In this document: one piece after another, positions 34,119 to 52,800 of the stretch
How the letters are laid out: every line of letters starts with the position of its first letter
Numbering within the stretch: the first letter of the stretch is position 1
Origin: Lepisosteus oculatus
Lineage: Eukaryota > Chordata > Actinopteri > Semionotiformes > Lepisosteidae
Assembly (NCBI RefSeq): GCF_040954835.1
Contig: NC_090709.1
Span: forward strand, 38,491,776-38,555,775
Reading direction: 5' to 3'
DNA length: 64,000 nucleotides
Made by a program: the position numbers and the translations under genes
The notes under the pieces: generated by a model
What the model saw: only the letters and a program-made list of their open reading frames with translations
Database searches by the model: none
What the model was told of the DNA's origin: nothing

Positions 34119-34439
34119 GACTCTTCTCTCAAGGTCTCAGTGTCATTTCCTGCTCAGACAGAGATGTCTCTTAGTCTCTCACCTCTTGTTTCCTCGGTGT
34201 TTCTCCTCCTCTGTGTCAATCATCATCTCTGTGAATTCGTTCCTGCAGCCATTGCTAACAACTCCACAGGTAATCGGTAATCAATACTAAAACAATCGAT
34301 GAAATAATCACAAATACCAAGAGACAGGGCGATGAGCGATCTAGAATCCACAGCAACAACGCCCTCTCTCTCCCCCGTCGACTTCCTGTTCCTCTGTTCC
34401 TGTCTCGCCCAGCTCGCCTCTCTCTCTGTCTCTCTTACA

Positions 34440-34615
34440 CAGCGTCTACGTCTCTCACCCGGTGTGTCTCTGACACGAGCGTCTCTCACCCCAGTGTGTC
34501 TCTCTGACACGAGCGTCTCTCACCCCAGTGTGTCCCTCTGACACGAGCGTCTCTCACCCCAGTGTGTCCCTCTGACACGAGCGTCTCTCACCCCGGTGTG
34601 TCCCTTTGACCCCAG
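34440..34615. repeat. ~38-bp minisatellite (GACACGAGCGTCTCTCACCC)
   Basis: Four to five units of CTCTGACACGAGCGTCTCTC and ACCCCAGTGTGTCC. No gene nearby. Confidence 0.9.
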
Positions 34616-34639
34616 TCTGTCTCTCTGATCTCACCCCTG

Positions 34640-35205
34640 TAGGCAGTGTGGACACTGTATATACTGTACACTGTAGGTAGTATAGACATTGTAGAGACAG
34701 TATACACACTATAAACATTTTATACACAGTATATACACTGTATTCAGTATAGACACTCTAGAGACAGTATAGACAGTATATACACTGTAGAGACAGTATA
34801 GACAGTATGTACTACTGTAGACACTTCACACACAGTATAGACACTGTAGAGACAGTATAGACAGTATATACTACTGTAGACACTTCACACACAGTATAGA
34901 CACTGTAGACAGTATAGACACTGTAGAGACAGTATAGACAGTATATACTACTGTAGACACTTCACACACAGTATAGACACTTTACACACAGTATAGACAC
35001 TGTAGAGACATTATATACATGTACACTGTAGACACTTCACACACTGTAGAGACAGTATATACACTGTAGACACTTCACACACAGTATAGACACTGTAGAC
35101 AGTATAGACACTGTAGACAGTATAGACACTACATAGACTGTGTGCACTGTAGAAACAGGATCTACACACCAGACAGTATAGACACCGTAGAGCTAGTATG
35201 TACTT
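34640..35205. repeat. ACTGTAGAGACAGTATAGAC minisatellite
   Basis: Irregular 16-30 bp units of AGTATAGACACTGTAGAGAC with TATATACTACTGTAGACACT and TTCACACACAGT. AT-rich and unusual against the GC-rich surroundings. Confidence 0.9.
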
Positions 35206-35470
35206 AACAGTTTAATTTAGTTTAACGGGTCACGTTGGAATGATCACAAGCACCGTTGACCTGGGTGTTTAATGGTGACCGGGAGCAGCTGCAGGGCCAG
35301 GGTTCGAGACTAACAGTCTGCACTGCCGCACTGCTGAGACCAGGGCCTGCGGTTTCACCGACTTCCTGTTGTTGTTCAGCTGAAAGAGAAGTGAGGAGAG
35401 AGGGGAGGAGAGATACAGGAGTTTACTGAGACGTAGTAACAGACCTGTCAGAGCCACACAAAACACAATC
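35206..35470. other. Short non-repetitive spacer
   Basis: No gene or recognisable element is visible between the two minisatellites. Confidence 0.4.
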
Positions 35471-35474
35471 CAAT

Positions 35475-36650
35475 GGCATTCTGATCTAACAGGGCTCAGT
35501 CAGACTCCCAGTGTGCCAGCCTGATACACTCCAGTTGGTTCCAACCTCCTCTGTGTACAGCAGAGCCTCCTGTCCTGACTGGAGGAGCTCACCCAGCTGT
35601 GTCTGGAGAGAAGCCAGGGTATCGGCTTCAACCACAGGGCTGGGCAGCCTGTTCCCCACCCCCACCCCCCTCTGTGTACAGAAGAGCCTCCTGTCCTGAC
35701 TGGAGGAGCTCACCCAGCTGTGTCTGGAGAGAAGCCAGGGTATCGGCTTCAACCACAGGGCTGGGCAGCTTGTTCCACACCCCCACCCCCCTCTGTGTAC
35801 AGCAGAGCCTCCTGTCCTGACTGGAGGAGCTCACCCAGCTGTGTCTGGAGAGAAGCCAGGGTATCGGCTTCAACCACAGGGCTGGGCAGCTTGTTCCACA
35901 CCCCCACCCCCCTCTGTGTACAGAAGAGCCTCCTGTCCTGACTGGAGGAGCTCACCCAGCTGTGTCTGGAGAGAAGCCAGGGTATCGGCTTCAACCACAG
36001 GGCTGGGCAGCTTGTTCCACACCCCCACCCCCCTCTGTGTACAGAAGAGCCTCCTGTCCTGACTGGAGGAGCTCATCCAGCTGTGTCTGGAGAGAAGCCA
36101 GGGTATCGGCTTCAACCACAGGGCTGGGCAGCCTGTTCCCCACCCCCACCCCCCTCTGTGTACAGTAGAGCCTCCTGTCCTGACTGGAGGAGCTCACCCA
36201 GCTGTGTCTGGAGAGAAGCCAGGGTATCGGCTTCAACCACAGGGCTGGGCAGCTTGTTCCCCACCCCCACCCCCCTCTGTGTACAGCAGAGCCTCCTGTC
36301 CTGACTGGAGGAGCTCACCCAGCTGTGTCTGGAGAGAAGCCAGGGTATCGGCTTCAACCACAGGGCTGGGCAGCTTGTTCCCCACCCCCACCCCCCTCTG
36401 TGTACAGCAGAGCCTCCTGTCCTGACTGGAGGAGCTCACCCAGCTGTGTCTGGAGAGAAGCCAGGGTATCGGCTTCAACCACAGGGCTGGGCAGCTTGTT
36501 CCACACCTCCACCCCCCTCTGTGTACAGAAGAGCCTCCTGTCCTGACTGGAGGAGCTCATCCAGCTGTGTCTGGAGAGAAGCCAGGGTATCGGCTTCAAC
36601 TACAGGGCTGGGCAGCTTGTTCCCCACCCCCCTCTGTGTCCTCTGGGATT
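35475..36650. repeat. 121-bp minisatellite derived from a CR1-like tail
   Basis: Nine to ten units at exactly 121-bp spacing, each with CTCCTGTCCTGACTGGAGGA, GAAGCCAGGGTATCGGCTTC, CACAGGGCTGGGCAGCTTGT and CCCCCCTCTGTGTACAG. The GGGCAGCTTGTTCCACAC block resembles the CR1 LINE 3' region. Units differ at only a few sites, implying recent expansion. Confidence 0.93.
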
Positions 36651-36654
36651 GATT

Positions 36655-36955
36655 TAAAAGAGAAGAGATAAGATCACTTTATTGGCCATATACTGTACGA
36701 TTTCTTGCATTAGGAATTAATATTTTCACAGACCCCAGCTTGCTCTCCGTGAGACACACAGACAGGGAGAGAGAAGCTGGGGGTCAGAGCGCAGGGTCAG
36801 CCATTGTACAGCACCCCTGGAGCAGCTGGGGGTAAGGGCCTTGCTCAGGGGCCCAACACAGTAGGATTCCTCTGCCTGCTGAGATTTGAACCGGCAACCT
36901 TCCAACCACAGGCCCAGATCCTGAGCCACAGAGCCACCACTCCGCCCACTGATTT
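36655..36955. mobile_element. Dispersed fish retroelement tail upstream of PBX2
   Basis: ATCACTTTATTGGCCATATA, TTGCATTAGGAATT, then AGCTGGGGGTAAGGGCCTTG, CTCAGGGGCCCAACA, GATTTGAACCGGCAACCTTC and a GAGCCACCACTCCGCCC end. This is a common fish non-LTR 3' region, with a tRNA-like GAACC block. Confidence 0.6.
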
Positions 36956-37373
36956 AACCCAGTGCCTTCGGGGGCTCAGAACCCCCCTGAATCCTGCGCC
37001 CCCCCGTCCTCTCTGCCCCAGACCGAAGAGATTCTGCCCCCTTCAGTCTCTCTTCCTCCCCTGGGGAGGGTGTCTAGGAACCACCCTCCCTGCCCCGTGT
37101 CCTGCAGGAGCGCTGCGTGTCTCACTCTCTCACCCACGCTCCCACTCGGGGGACCCTCACGAACCCCCTTTTCCCTCCTTCGTCGTGCTCCCGAGTCGCT
37201 AGGGGGACCGTGTGTGTGGTCGCCCATCTCCCTCCCCGGCTGTGCTTGAGTGTGTGTGTGTGCGGTGCCGTGCCGTGCCGTGGGGGAGTGTGTGTGTGTG
37301 TGAGAGAGGAGAGTGAGAGTGGGCCGGCCGGCCGCCACATCTGCTGTGTCTCTCTGGGCGCCGCGTAGCAGGG
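36956..37373 (+). promoter_or_regulatory. PBX2: PBX2 upstream region and 5' UTR
   Basis: GC-rich, non-repetitive DNA leading into the PBX2 ATG at 37374. It contains a short (TG)n tract near 37245-37300 and a GGCCGGCCGGCC block at 37323. No TATA box is obvious. Assigned by position only. Confidence 0.45.
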
Positions 37374-43753
<6,380 letters not shown>

Positions 43754-44029
43754 TGGCCCCGCCCTCTCCTGCGCTGTGATTGGCTGGAGAGGGGGGTGAG
43801 GGGGCGGTGACGTCGAGAGAGCTGACAGGTTGCAGCGGAGTGGAGGCGGAGCCAGAGAGGAGGCTGGGGCGGGGGGCAGGGAGGGGCTGAGTGAGACAGG
43901 GTCATGCGAGGTGTGTTTTCTGTTTCTCTTCTGGTGTTATTTTTCGGGGGTTGGAGTTTTTCGGGGTGCCTGTTGCCAGGCTCGGGCTGGGCCTGCGCGT
44001 GAGTGTGGGCGTGCGTCTCCAGTGTCCGT

Positions 44030-44345
44030 CTCGGTCTGTGTGAGAGTGTGTGCGTGTTGTTACGGGAGGAGACTTAACTGCGTTACTGCTGTTCCCTCTC
44101 TGAGGAGCAGTGTGTCTCTCATTGTGTGGGTGTGCCTGTGTCTGTGTGTGTGTGTTGAGGCTACAGGTGTGTTACTGTTGTTGAAGGAGGAGACTAACTG
44201 CGTTACTGCTGTTCCCTCTCTGAGGAGCAGTGTGTGTGTCTCAGTGTGTGAGTGTGCCTGTGTCTGTGTGTGTTGAGGCTACAGGTGTGTTACTGTTGTT
44301 GAAGGAGGAGACTAACTGTGTTACTGCTGTTTCCTCTCTGAGCCC
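44030..44345. repeat. Tandem repeat in PBX2 3' UTR
   Basis: Three units of about 115-120 bp with GAGACTAACTGCGTTACTGC, TGTTCCCTCTCTGAGGAGCA, GTGTGTCTC and TTGAGGCTACAGGTGTGTTA, downstream of the PBX2 stop. Confidence 0.85.
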
Positions 44346-44709
44346 CAGAGAGGAATAGACACTATTACTGCTTATGTCATAATTTCTCTCATTACTCTTA
44401 CTAATAGGATCATTACTCTTTTCTTTTTAACTGATTTTTGGTTGAGGAGATGACAGAGAGGACATGGCGACAGAGAGAGAGAGAGAGAAACGGAGGCAAA
44501 GCGTTTGATAAAATCCAAAGAATTTTTCTGTTGTTGTTGTTAAAAAAAAAAAGTATTGACTTTTCTACTGAGTCTGTCTGTGTACGTGTGAGACTACTGC
44601 AGGAGACAGGAGAGGGGCTCCGGTAGGGCGTGCCTGCGAGCGAGTGCGTGTTTGATCACACTACTGTGTTTCTGTACAGTACAATAACCTCTATCGCTAC
44701 CTCTTTTAC

Positions 44710-44715
44710 AATAAA
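44710..44715 (+). terminator. PBX2: PBX2 poly(A) signal
   Basis: AATAAA about 960 nt after the PBX2 stop codon, in TTTTACAATAAAGTCTG, followed by a GT-rich stretch. Confidence 0.7.
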
Positions 44716-45069
44716 GTCTGTCTGTACAAGAACTGCTTGTCCGGCCTCCGTTCTCTCAGAAGACAGGAACAGGGGATCAACACGAACTTCTCTATCACCA
44801 TCAGCTCTTACTGTGAGAGGGACAGAGGGACAGAGAGAGAGAGAGAGGTCTCCACCACACACCCACTATCACTGACCCGGTTTTCCAGTGGATCTGAAGT
44901 CCCCTTGTTCAGTCCAGGCAAATCGAGGAACAATCCTCCTGGATTCTCCCAGCAGAATCCCTTTTGGCCCAAAACAAACCAAACAGCTCGAGCGCCCAAA
45001 CTGCAATTCAAGTAAAATATATACAAGTTATATACCTTCCACTTGAAAATCAGAGTTATACTGCCTCTC

Positions 45070-46405
45070 GTTACAAAGCGTCCCAGTGCGCAGAAGTCTG
45101 ATCCGCTCCAGGTGTGACAGTGCTGTCAGTCAGACTCCCAGTGCGCAGCAGTCTGATCCGCTCCAGGTGTGACAGTGCTGTCAGTCAGACTCCCAGTGTG
45201 CAGCAGTCTGATCCGCTCCAGGTGTGACAGTGCTGTCAGTCAGACTCCCAGTGCACAGCAGTCTGATCCGCTCCAGGTGTGACAGTGCTGTCAATCAGAC
45301 TCCCAGTGCGCAGCAGTCTGATCCGCTCCAGGTGTGACAGTGCTGTCAGACTCCCAGTGCGCAGCAGTCTGATCCGCTCCAGGTGTGACAGTGCAGCGGT
45401 CTGATCCGCTCCAGGTGTGACAGTGCTGTCAGTCAGACTCCCAGTGCACAGCAGTCTGATCCGCTCCAGGTGTGACAGTGCTGTCAATCAGACTCCCAGT
45501 GCGCAGCATTCTGATCCGCTCCAGGTGTGACAGTGCTGTCAGTCAGACTCCCAGTGTGCAGCAGTCTGATCCGCTCCAGGTGTGACAGTGCAGCAGTCTG
45601 ATCCGCTCCAGGTGTGACAGTGCAGCAGTCTGATCCGCTCCAGGTGTGATAGTGCTGTCAGACTCCCAGTGCGCAGCAGTCTGATCCGCTCCAGGTGTGA
45701 CAGTGCAGCAGTCTGATCCGCTCCAGGTGTGACAGTGCTGTCAGACTCCCAGTGCGCAGCAGTCTGATCCGCTCCAGGTGTGACAGTGCTGTCAGTCAGA
45801 CTCCCAGTGCACAGCAGTCTGATCCGCTCCAGGTGTGACAGTGCTGTCAATCAGACTCCCAGTGCGCAGCAGTCTGATCCGCTCCAGGTGTGACAGTGCT
45901 GTCAGTCAGACTCCCAGTGCGCAGCAGTCTGATCCGCTCCAGGTGTGACAGTGCTGTCAGTCAGACTCCCAGTGCGCAGCAGTCTGATCCGCTCCAGGTG
46001 TGACAGTGCTGTCAGTCAGACTCCCAGTGCGCAGCAGTCTGATCCACTCCAGGTGTGACAGTGCTGTCAGTCAGACTCCCAGTGCGCAGCAGTCTGATCC
46101 GCTCCAGGTGTGACAGTGCTGTCAGACTCCCAGTGCGCAGCAGTCTGATCCGCTCCAGGTGTGACAGTGCTGTCAGTCAGACTCCCAGTGCGCAGCAGTC
46201 TGATCCGCTCCAGGTGTGACAGTGCTGTCAGTCAGACTCCCAGTGTGCAGCAGTCTGATCTGCTCCAGGTGTGACAGTGCTGTCAGTCAGACTCCCAGTG
46301 CGCAGCAGTCTGATCCGCTCCAGGTGTGACAGTGCTGTCAGTCAGACTCCCAGTGTGCAGCAGTCTGATCTGCTCCAGGTGTGACAGTGCTGTCAGACTC
46401 CCTCA
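45070..46405. repeat. 57-bp minisatellite between convergent PBX2 and DAXX
   Basis: About 25 units of CAGCAGTCTGATCCGCTCCA, GGTGTGACAGTGCTGTCAGT and CAGACTCCCAGTGCG. Some units lack the middle block. It separates the two 3' ends. Confidence 0.95.
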
Positions 46406-46414
46406 CAGATGGAT

Positions 46415-46420
46415 TTTATT
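46415..46420 (-). terminator. DAXX: DAXX poly(A) signal
   Basis: TTTATT on the + strand reads AATAAA on the DAXX strand, about 390 nt after its stop, in GGCAATAAAATCC. Confidence 0.65.
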
Positions 46421-46807
46421 GCCTTTTATTTTTGTTGTTTTTAATTAATCTAATCTAATCAAAATAAGAAGATGTGAAGCACATTTTGGGCTTTGAAAAC
46501 TTCCAGTCAACATTATTTTTATAAAATGCCTGTACACAGCTGATAATACAGAATATAGACATTTCAACATCATCAACATTCATACAAAAATTTTTTTTTA
46601 AACTCCAAAAACTCAGAAAGCAAACGAAACCTGAAAATAAATCCCCCCATCTCCCCCCCGGGAAAAGTCTCAAGCAAACGAGCGCAGAAACGAGAGAAAT
46701 ATCTGCTCGGCCGCCGCAGAGATACCGGGATCCCCTTAACGGGACCAGAAGGAGGGGCAGAAGGACAGGGATCCCCGAGCTTGACGTCCGCCAAAAAGGG
46801 TCAAAGG

Positions 46808-49800
46808 TCAGTCGGAGTCTGAGAGGACGATCACTTCTTCTGGGTCACACTGCGTCGCCACGCTGATCTGAGAGGGGAGAGCACAGCGAGAGCATAATGA
46901 GAGGGAGAGTAAGCAGACAGGGAGCCAGCACACAGAGTTGAGTAAGGAGACAGGGAGCCAGCGCACAGAGAGAGTAAGGAGACAGGGAGCCAGCGCACAG
47001 AGACAGTAAGGAGACAGGGAGCCAGCGCACAGAGAGAGTAAGGAGACAGGGAGCCAGCGCACAGAGAGAGTAAGGAGACAGGGAGCCAGCGCACAGAGTT
47101 GAGTAAGCAGACAGGGAGCCAGCACACAGAGTTGAGTAAGGAGACAGGGAGCCAGCGCACAGAGTTGAGTAAGCAGACAGGGAGCCAGCACACAGAGTTG
47201 AGTAAGGAGACAGGGAGCCAGCGCACAGAGAGAGTAAGGAGACAGGGAGTCAGCGCACAGGGAGAGTAAGGAGACTGGGAGTCAGCGCACAGGGAGAGTA
47301 AGCAGACAGGGAGCCAGCGCACAGAGAGAGTAAGAAGACAGGGAACCAGCACACAGAGTTGAGTAAGGAGACAGGGAACCAGCACACAGAGTTGAGTAAG
47401 GAGACAGGGAGCCAGCGCACAGAGAGAGTAAGGAGACAGGGAGCCAGCACACAGAGTTGAGTAAGGAGACAGGGAACCAGCACACAGAGAGAGTAAGGAG
47501 ACAGGGAACCAGCACACAGAGTTGAGTAAGGAGACAGGGAGCCAGCACACAGAGTGAGTAAGGAGACAGGGAGCCAGCACACAGAGTGAGTAAGGAGACA
47601 GGGAGCCAGCACACAGAGAGAGTAAGCAGACAGGGAGCCAGTGCACAGAGAGAGTAAGAAGACAGGGAGTCAGCGCACAGAGTTGAGTAAGAAGACAGGG
47701 AACCAGCGCACAGAGTTGAGTAAGAAGACAGGGAACCAGCACACAGAGAGAGTAAGCAGACAGGGAACCAGCACACAGAGAGAGTAAGCAGACAGGGAGT
47801 CAGCGCACAGAGAGAGTAAGCAGACAGGGAGCCAGCACACAGAGAGAGTAAGGAGACAGGGAGCCAGCGCACAGGGAGAGTAAGCAGACAGGGAGCCAGC
47901 GCACAGAGTTGAGTAAGGAGACAGGGAGCCAGCGCACAGAGTTGAGTAAGCAGACAGGGAGCCAGCGCACAGAGAGAGTAAGGAGACAGGGAGCCAGCGC
48001 ACAGGGAGAGTAAGCAGACAGGGAGTCAGCGCACAGAGAGAGTAAGCAGACAGGGAACCAGCACACAGAGAGAGTAAGCAGACAGGGAGTCAGCGCACAG
48101 AGAGAGTAAGCAGACAGGGAGTCAGCGCACAGGGAGAGTAAGCAGACAGGGAGCCAGCGCACAGAGTTGAGTAAGGAGACAGGGAGCCAGCGCACAGAGT
48201 TGAGTAAGCAGACAGGGAGCCAGCGCACAGAGTTGAGTAAGGAGACAGGGAGCCAGCGCACAGAGTTGAGTAAGCAGACAGGGAGCCAGCGCACAGAGAG
48301 AGTAAGCAGACAGGGAGCCAGCACACAGAGAGAGTAAGGAGACAGGGAGCCAGCGCACAGACACGCCCCTACCTTGCTCCGCTTGTGCGGGGGGCTGGGC
48401 TGGGAGCTGGACACCAGCTCCAGGGAGGGGGACTCGACTCGGGTGGAGTCGGCCTGCAGGGGGCTGCTGCTGCACACACCCATGTCCAGGGAGATGTCAC
48501 TGCTGAGACACGACAGGCACCCATCAATACCACACCGATACCCCATCAATACCTGCCCCATACCCCGTCAATACCTGCCTGATACCCCGTCAATACCTGC
48601 CCCATACCCCGTCAATACCACACCGATACCCCGTCAATACCTGCCCAATACCCTGTCAATACCTGCCTGATACCCCGTCAATACCACGGCGATACCCCGT
48701 CAATACCTGCGCGATACCCCGTCAATATCCCATTAATACCCTGTGAACACCCCATCAATATCTGGGCAATACCCCATCAATACCTGGCCAATACCACATT
48801 AATACCACGCCCATGCCCTGTCAATACACTGTGAATACCCCGTCAATACCTGGGCAATACCTCATCAATACCTGGCCAATACCACATTAATACCACGCCC
48901 ATGCCCTGTCAATACACTGTGAATACCCCGTCAATACCTGGGTAATACCTCATCAATACCCTGTCAATACCCCGTCAATACCCCATCAATACCTCACAAA
49001 TATCCCATTAATATCCGGCAAATACCCCATCAACACAAGATGAATATCAGATCAACACCCGCGCGGTACCCATCAGTACAGGATCGATACTCCCCCCTCC
49101 GCCCGGACTGACCTCCTGTCTTCCTCCTCCTCCTCCTTCACGGCGCCGTTCAGCTCCGGACCCGCCCGCCCGGAGACGCTGCTGGCCCTCCTCTTCCTCT
49201 TCCGGCGGCTCGGGGACGTCCGATTGGCCGGCGGGGAAGGGGGCGGGCTCTCCAGGGACGTGCGATTGGCCGGGGGGGACGGCGGGGGCGGGCCCTCCGG
49301 GGACGGGCGATTGGCCGGGGGGACGGCGGGGATGGGCCCTCGGGGGACGGGCGATTGGCCGAGGGGGGCGGGCCCTTCGGGGATGACCGATTGGCCGAGG
49401 GGGGCGACGGGGGCGGGCTCTGGCAGTCAGGCTGAGAGCAGACGAGTGTCGGGAGGCCCTCGGCCGCGGTCGGGCTGGAAGGGGACCGAGGAGGGCGAGG
49501 AGGAGTGGGCTGCCGGTCCGGTCGGGCCCGGCCGCGGAGGGCCGCGGGGCTGGGCGGGGCAGAGCCCCGACTGGGGGAGGCCGGCGGCACCTCAGCGCCG
49601 TCGCTCCCTGGGGACCCGCCCCCTTCCGAGGGCACGGCGGGGCCCGATTGGCCCGGGCTGGGGGCGGGGGCGGGGCCGCCGGAGCTCCGCCCCCTGGGCC
49701 GGGAGGGCGGGCTCTCTGCTGCAGCCTCTTCCTGCCGGCTGCTCACCGATTGGCCGTCCTCGGCGCCGCTGCCCGCTTCCTCTTCCTGCTCCGAGCAGGA

Positions 49801-52800
49801 AGTCCCGCCCCCGGCCACAGGCGCGCCCCCCTCACCGCCGTCTTCCTCATCCTCGTCGTCGTCTGGGGCAGAGAAGAGCTGGATTAACCAGGAGGCGCCA
49901 GGCCTGCGAGGGTGTCTGTCCTGTCCCCCCCCGTATCTCCCTCTCTCACCTGCCCCCTGCTGCTCGCTCGCCTGCAGCTCCTCCTCGATGTCGGGGTCAG
50001 AGGATAGCTCCTCTTCTTCTTCCTCCTCCTCCTCCTCCTCCTCCTCTTCTTCCTCCTCCTCTTCTTCCTCCTCCTCCAGCTCGGCCTCTCCCTCAATCCT
50101 TTCCTTGGCCTTTCCTTGGCCCGAGTCTTCCGCTGCCTGAGACGGATTCTGGAAAACGGAGAGGGAGAGGAGTGTGAGGAGTGTCTCTGGGGTCTGTGTG
50201 AGGGGCTGGACTCCTCTCTCTGTGTGAGGAGTGTCTCTGGGATCTGTGTGAGGGGCTGGACTCCTCTCTCTGCGTGAGGAGTGTCTCTGGGGTCTGTGTG
50301 AGGGGCTGGACTCCTCTCTCTGCGTGAGGAGTGTCTCTGGGGTCTGTGTGAGGGGCTGGACTCCTCTCTCTGCGTGAGGAGTGTCTCTGGGGTCTGTGTG
50401 AGGGTCTGGACTCCTCTCTCTGCGTGAGGAGTGTCTCTGGGGTCTGTGTGAGGGTCTGGACTCCTCTCTCTGCGTGAGGAGTGTCTCTGGGGTCTGTGTG
50501 AGGGTCTGGACTCCTCTCTCTGCGTGAGGAGTGTCTCTGGGGTCTGTGTGAGGGTCTGGACTCCTCTCTCTGCGTGAGGAGTGTCTCTGGGGTCTGTGTG
50601 AGGGTCTGGACTCCTCTCTCTGCGTGAGGGGTGTCTCTGGGGTCTGTGTGAGGGTCTGGACTCCTCTCTCTGCGTGAGGAGTGTCACTGGGGTCTGTGTG
50701 AGGGTCTGGACTCCTCTCTCTGCGTGAGGAGTGTCTCTGGGGTCTGTGTGAGGGTCTGGACTCCTCTCTCTGTGTGAGGAGTGTCTCTGGGGTCTGTGTG
50801 AGGGTCTGGACTCCTCTCTCTGCGTGAGGAGTGTCTCTGGGGTCTGTGTGAGGGTCTGGACTCCTCTCTCTGTGTGAGGGGTGTCTCTGGGGTCTGTGTG
50901 AGGGTCTGGACTCCTCTCTCTGTGTGAGGAGTGTCTCTGGGGTCTGTGTGAGGGTCTGGACTCCTCTCTCTGTGTGAGGAGTGTCTCTGGGGTCTGTGTG
51001 AGGGTCTGGACTCCTCTCTCTGTGTGAGGAGTGTCTCTGGGGTCTGTGTGAGGGTCTGGACTCCTCTCTCTGTGTGAGGAGTGTCTCTGGGGTCTGTGTG
51101 AGGGTCTGTGCTCCTCTCTCTGTGTGAGGAGTGTCTCTGGGGTCTGTGTGAGGGTCTGGACTCCTCTCTCTGTGTGAGGAGTGTCTCTGGGGTCTGTGTG
51201 AGGGTCTGTGCTCCTCTCTCTGTGTGAGGAGTGTCTCTGGGGTCTGTGTGAGGGTCTGTGCTCCTCTCTCTGCGTGAGGAGTGTCTCTGGGGTCTGTGTG
51301 AGGGTCTGTGCTCCTCTCTCTGCGTGAGGAGTGTCTCTGGGGTCTGTGTGAGGGTCTGGACTCCTCTCTCTGTGTGAGGAGTGTCTCTGGGGTCTGTGTG
51401 AGGGTCTGGACTCCTCTCTCTGTGTGAGGAGTGTCTCTGGGGTCTGTGTGAGGGTCTGGACTCCTCTCTCTGTGTGAGGAGTGTCTCTGGGGTCTGTGTG
51501 AGGGTCCGGACTCCTCTCTCTGTGTGAGGGGTGTCTCTGGGGTCTGTGTGAGGGTCTGGACTCCTCTCTCTGTGTGAGGAGTGTCTCTGGGGTCTGTGTG
51601 AGGGTCTGGACTCCTCTCTCTGTGTGAGGGGTGTCTCTGGGGTCTGTGTGAGGGTCTGGACTCCTCTCTCTGTGTGAGGAGTGTCACTGGGGTCTGTGTG
51701 AGGGTCTGGACTCCTCTCTCTGTGTGAGGGGTGTCTCTGGGGTCTGTGTGAGGGTCTGGACTCCTCTCTCTGTGTGAGGAGTGTCTCTGGGGTCTGTGTG
51801 AGGGTCTGGACTCCTCTCTCTGTGTGAGGAGTGTCTCTGGGGTCTGTGTGAGGGTCTGGACTCCTCTCTCTGTGTGAGGGGTGTCTCTGGGGTCTGTGTG
51901 AGGGTCGGTGTGAGAACAGACCTCTGCTCCCGACTCCTCTGCCTGCTTGTCCTTCTCCTGGCGCCTCCTGCGCTCCTCCTCCTCCGCCTCGTCCTGCAGC
52001 TGGGAGTACTTGGAGATGACGTCGTCCAGGCTGATCAGGGCGACTGTCCGGTTGGTGCGGAGCCGGCGGTCCAGGGTGGGGTCAGCGAGGGCGGGGTCGG
52101 TGGCTGGACGAGGGGAGGAGAGAGGTGAAATTTAAAACCTACAGTCTAGTGTCCCCGTTGCTATACTGGGGCATCAGGCCCCACACTGACCGCAGGGTGA
52201 GAGCGCCCCCTGCTGGCCCCACTAACACCTCTCCCAGGAGTCTCCCCTCCAGGTCCTGGCCAGGCTCCCCCTGCTGGGCTCCAGGGGGCTGTGAGCTGGG
52301 TGAGAGCGGCCCCTGCTGGCCCCACTCACAGCTCTCCCAGGAGTCTCCCCTCCAGGTACTGACCAGGCTCCCCCTGCTGGGCTCCAGTGGGGCTGTGAGC
52401 TGGGTGAGAGCGCCCCCTGCTGGCCCCACTCACACCTCTCCCAGGAGTCTCCCCTCCAGGCACTGGCCAGGCTCCCCCTGCTGGGCTCCAGTGGTCTGCC
52501 AGCTGGGAGCCGCGGGGTGAAGCCAGTTCCAGAGCGCTGAGCCACTCCAGCTCGTATTCAGTGGTGTTCCAGGGTGTGCCGAGGCGTGTGGAGGAACACA
52601 GGATGGCTGTACGGGTCGCAGGGAGCGGGGGGTACCGCCTTCCTCCTCGGGCCTGCGGACTGTCCCGGCCCCAGGGCCTCCTGAACTACACTTCCCAGCA
52701 GGCCCTGGGGGCAGAGCGGTGGCCAACCGAGCGCCTGTCCCCGGGTTGAGGAGGCGCAGGTGCCGGCAGCTCGACCCCGCACACAGGGGGCGCACATCGC

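Noticed and set aside
46831-48561. Leucine-rich, membrane-like frames (WLPVSLLSLCAGS repeats)
   Set aside because: Translation of the ~33-bp DAXX intron minisatellite. They look hydrophobic only because of pyrimidine-rich DNA.
49150-51687. 845-codon open frame on the - strand
   Set aside because: The first two thirds are a 50-bp intronic minisatellite without stops. Only the downstream exons belong to DAXX.
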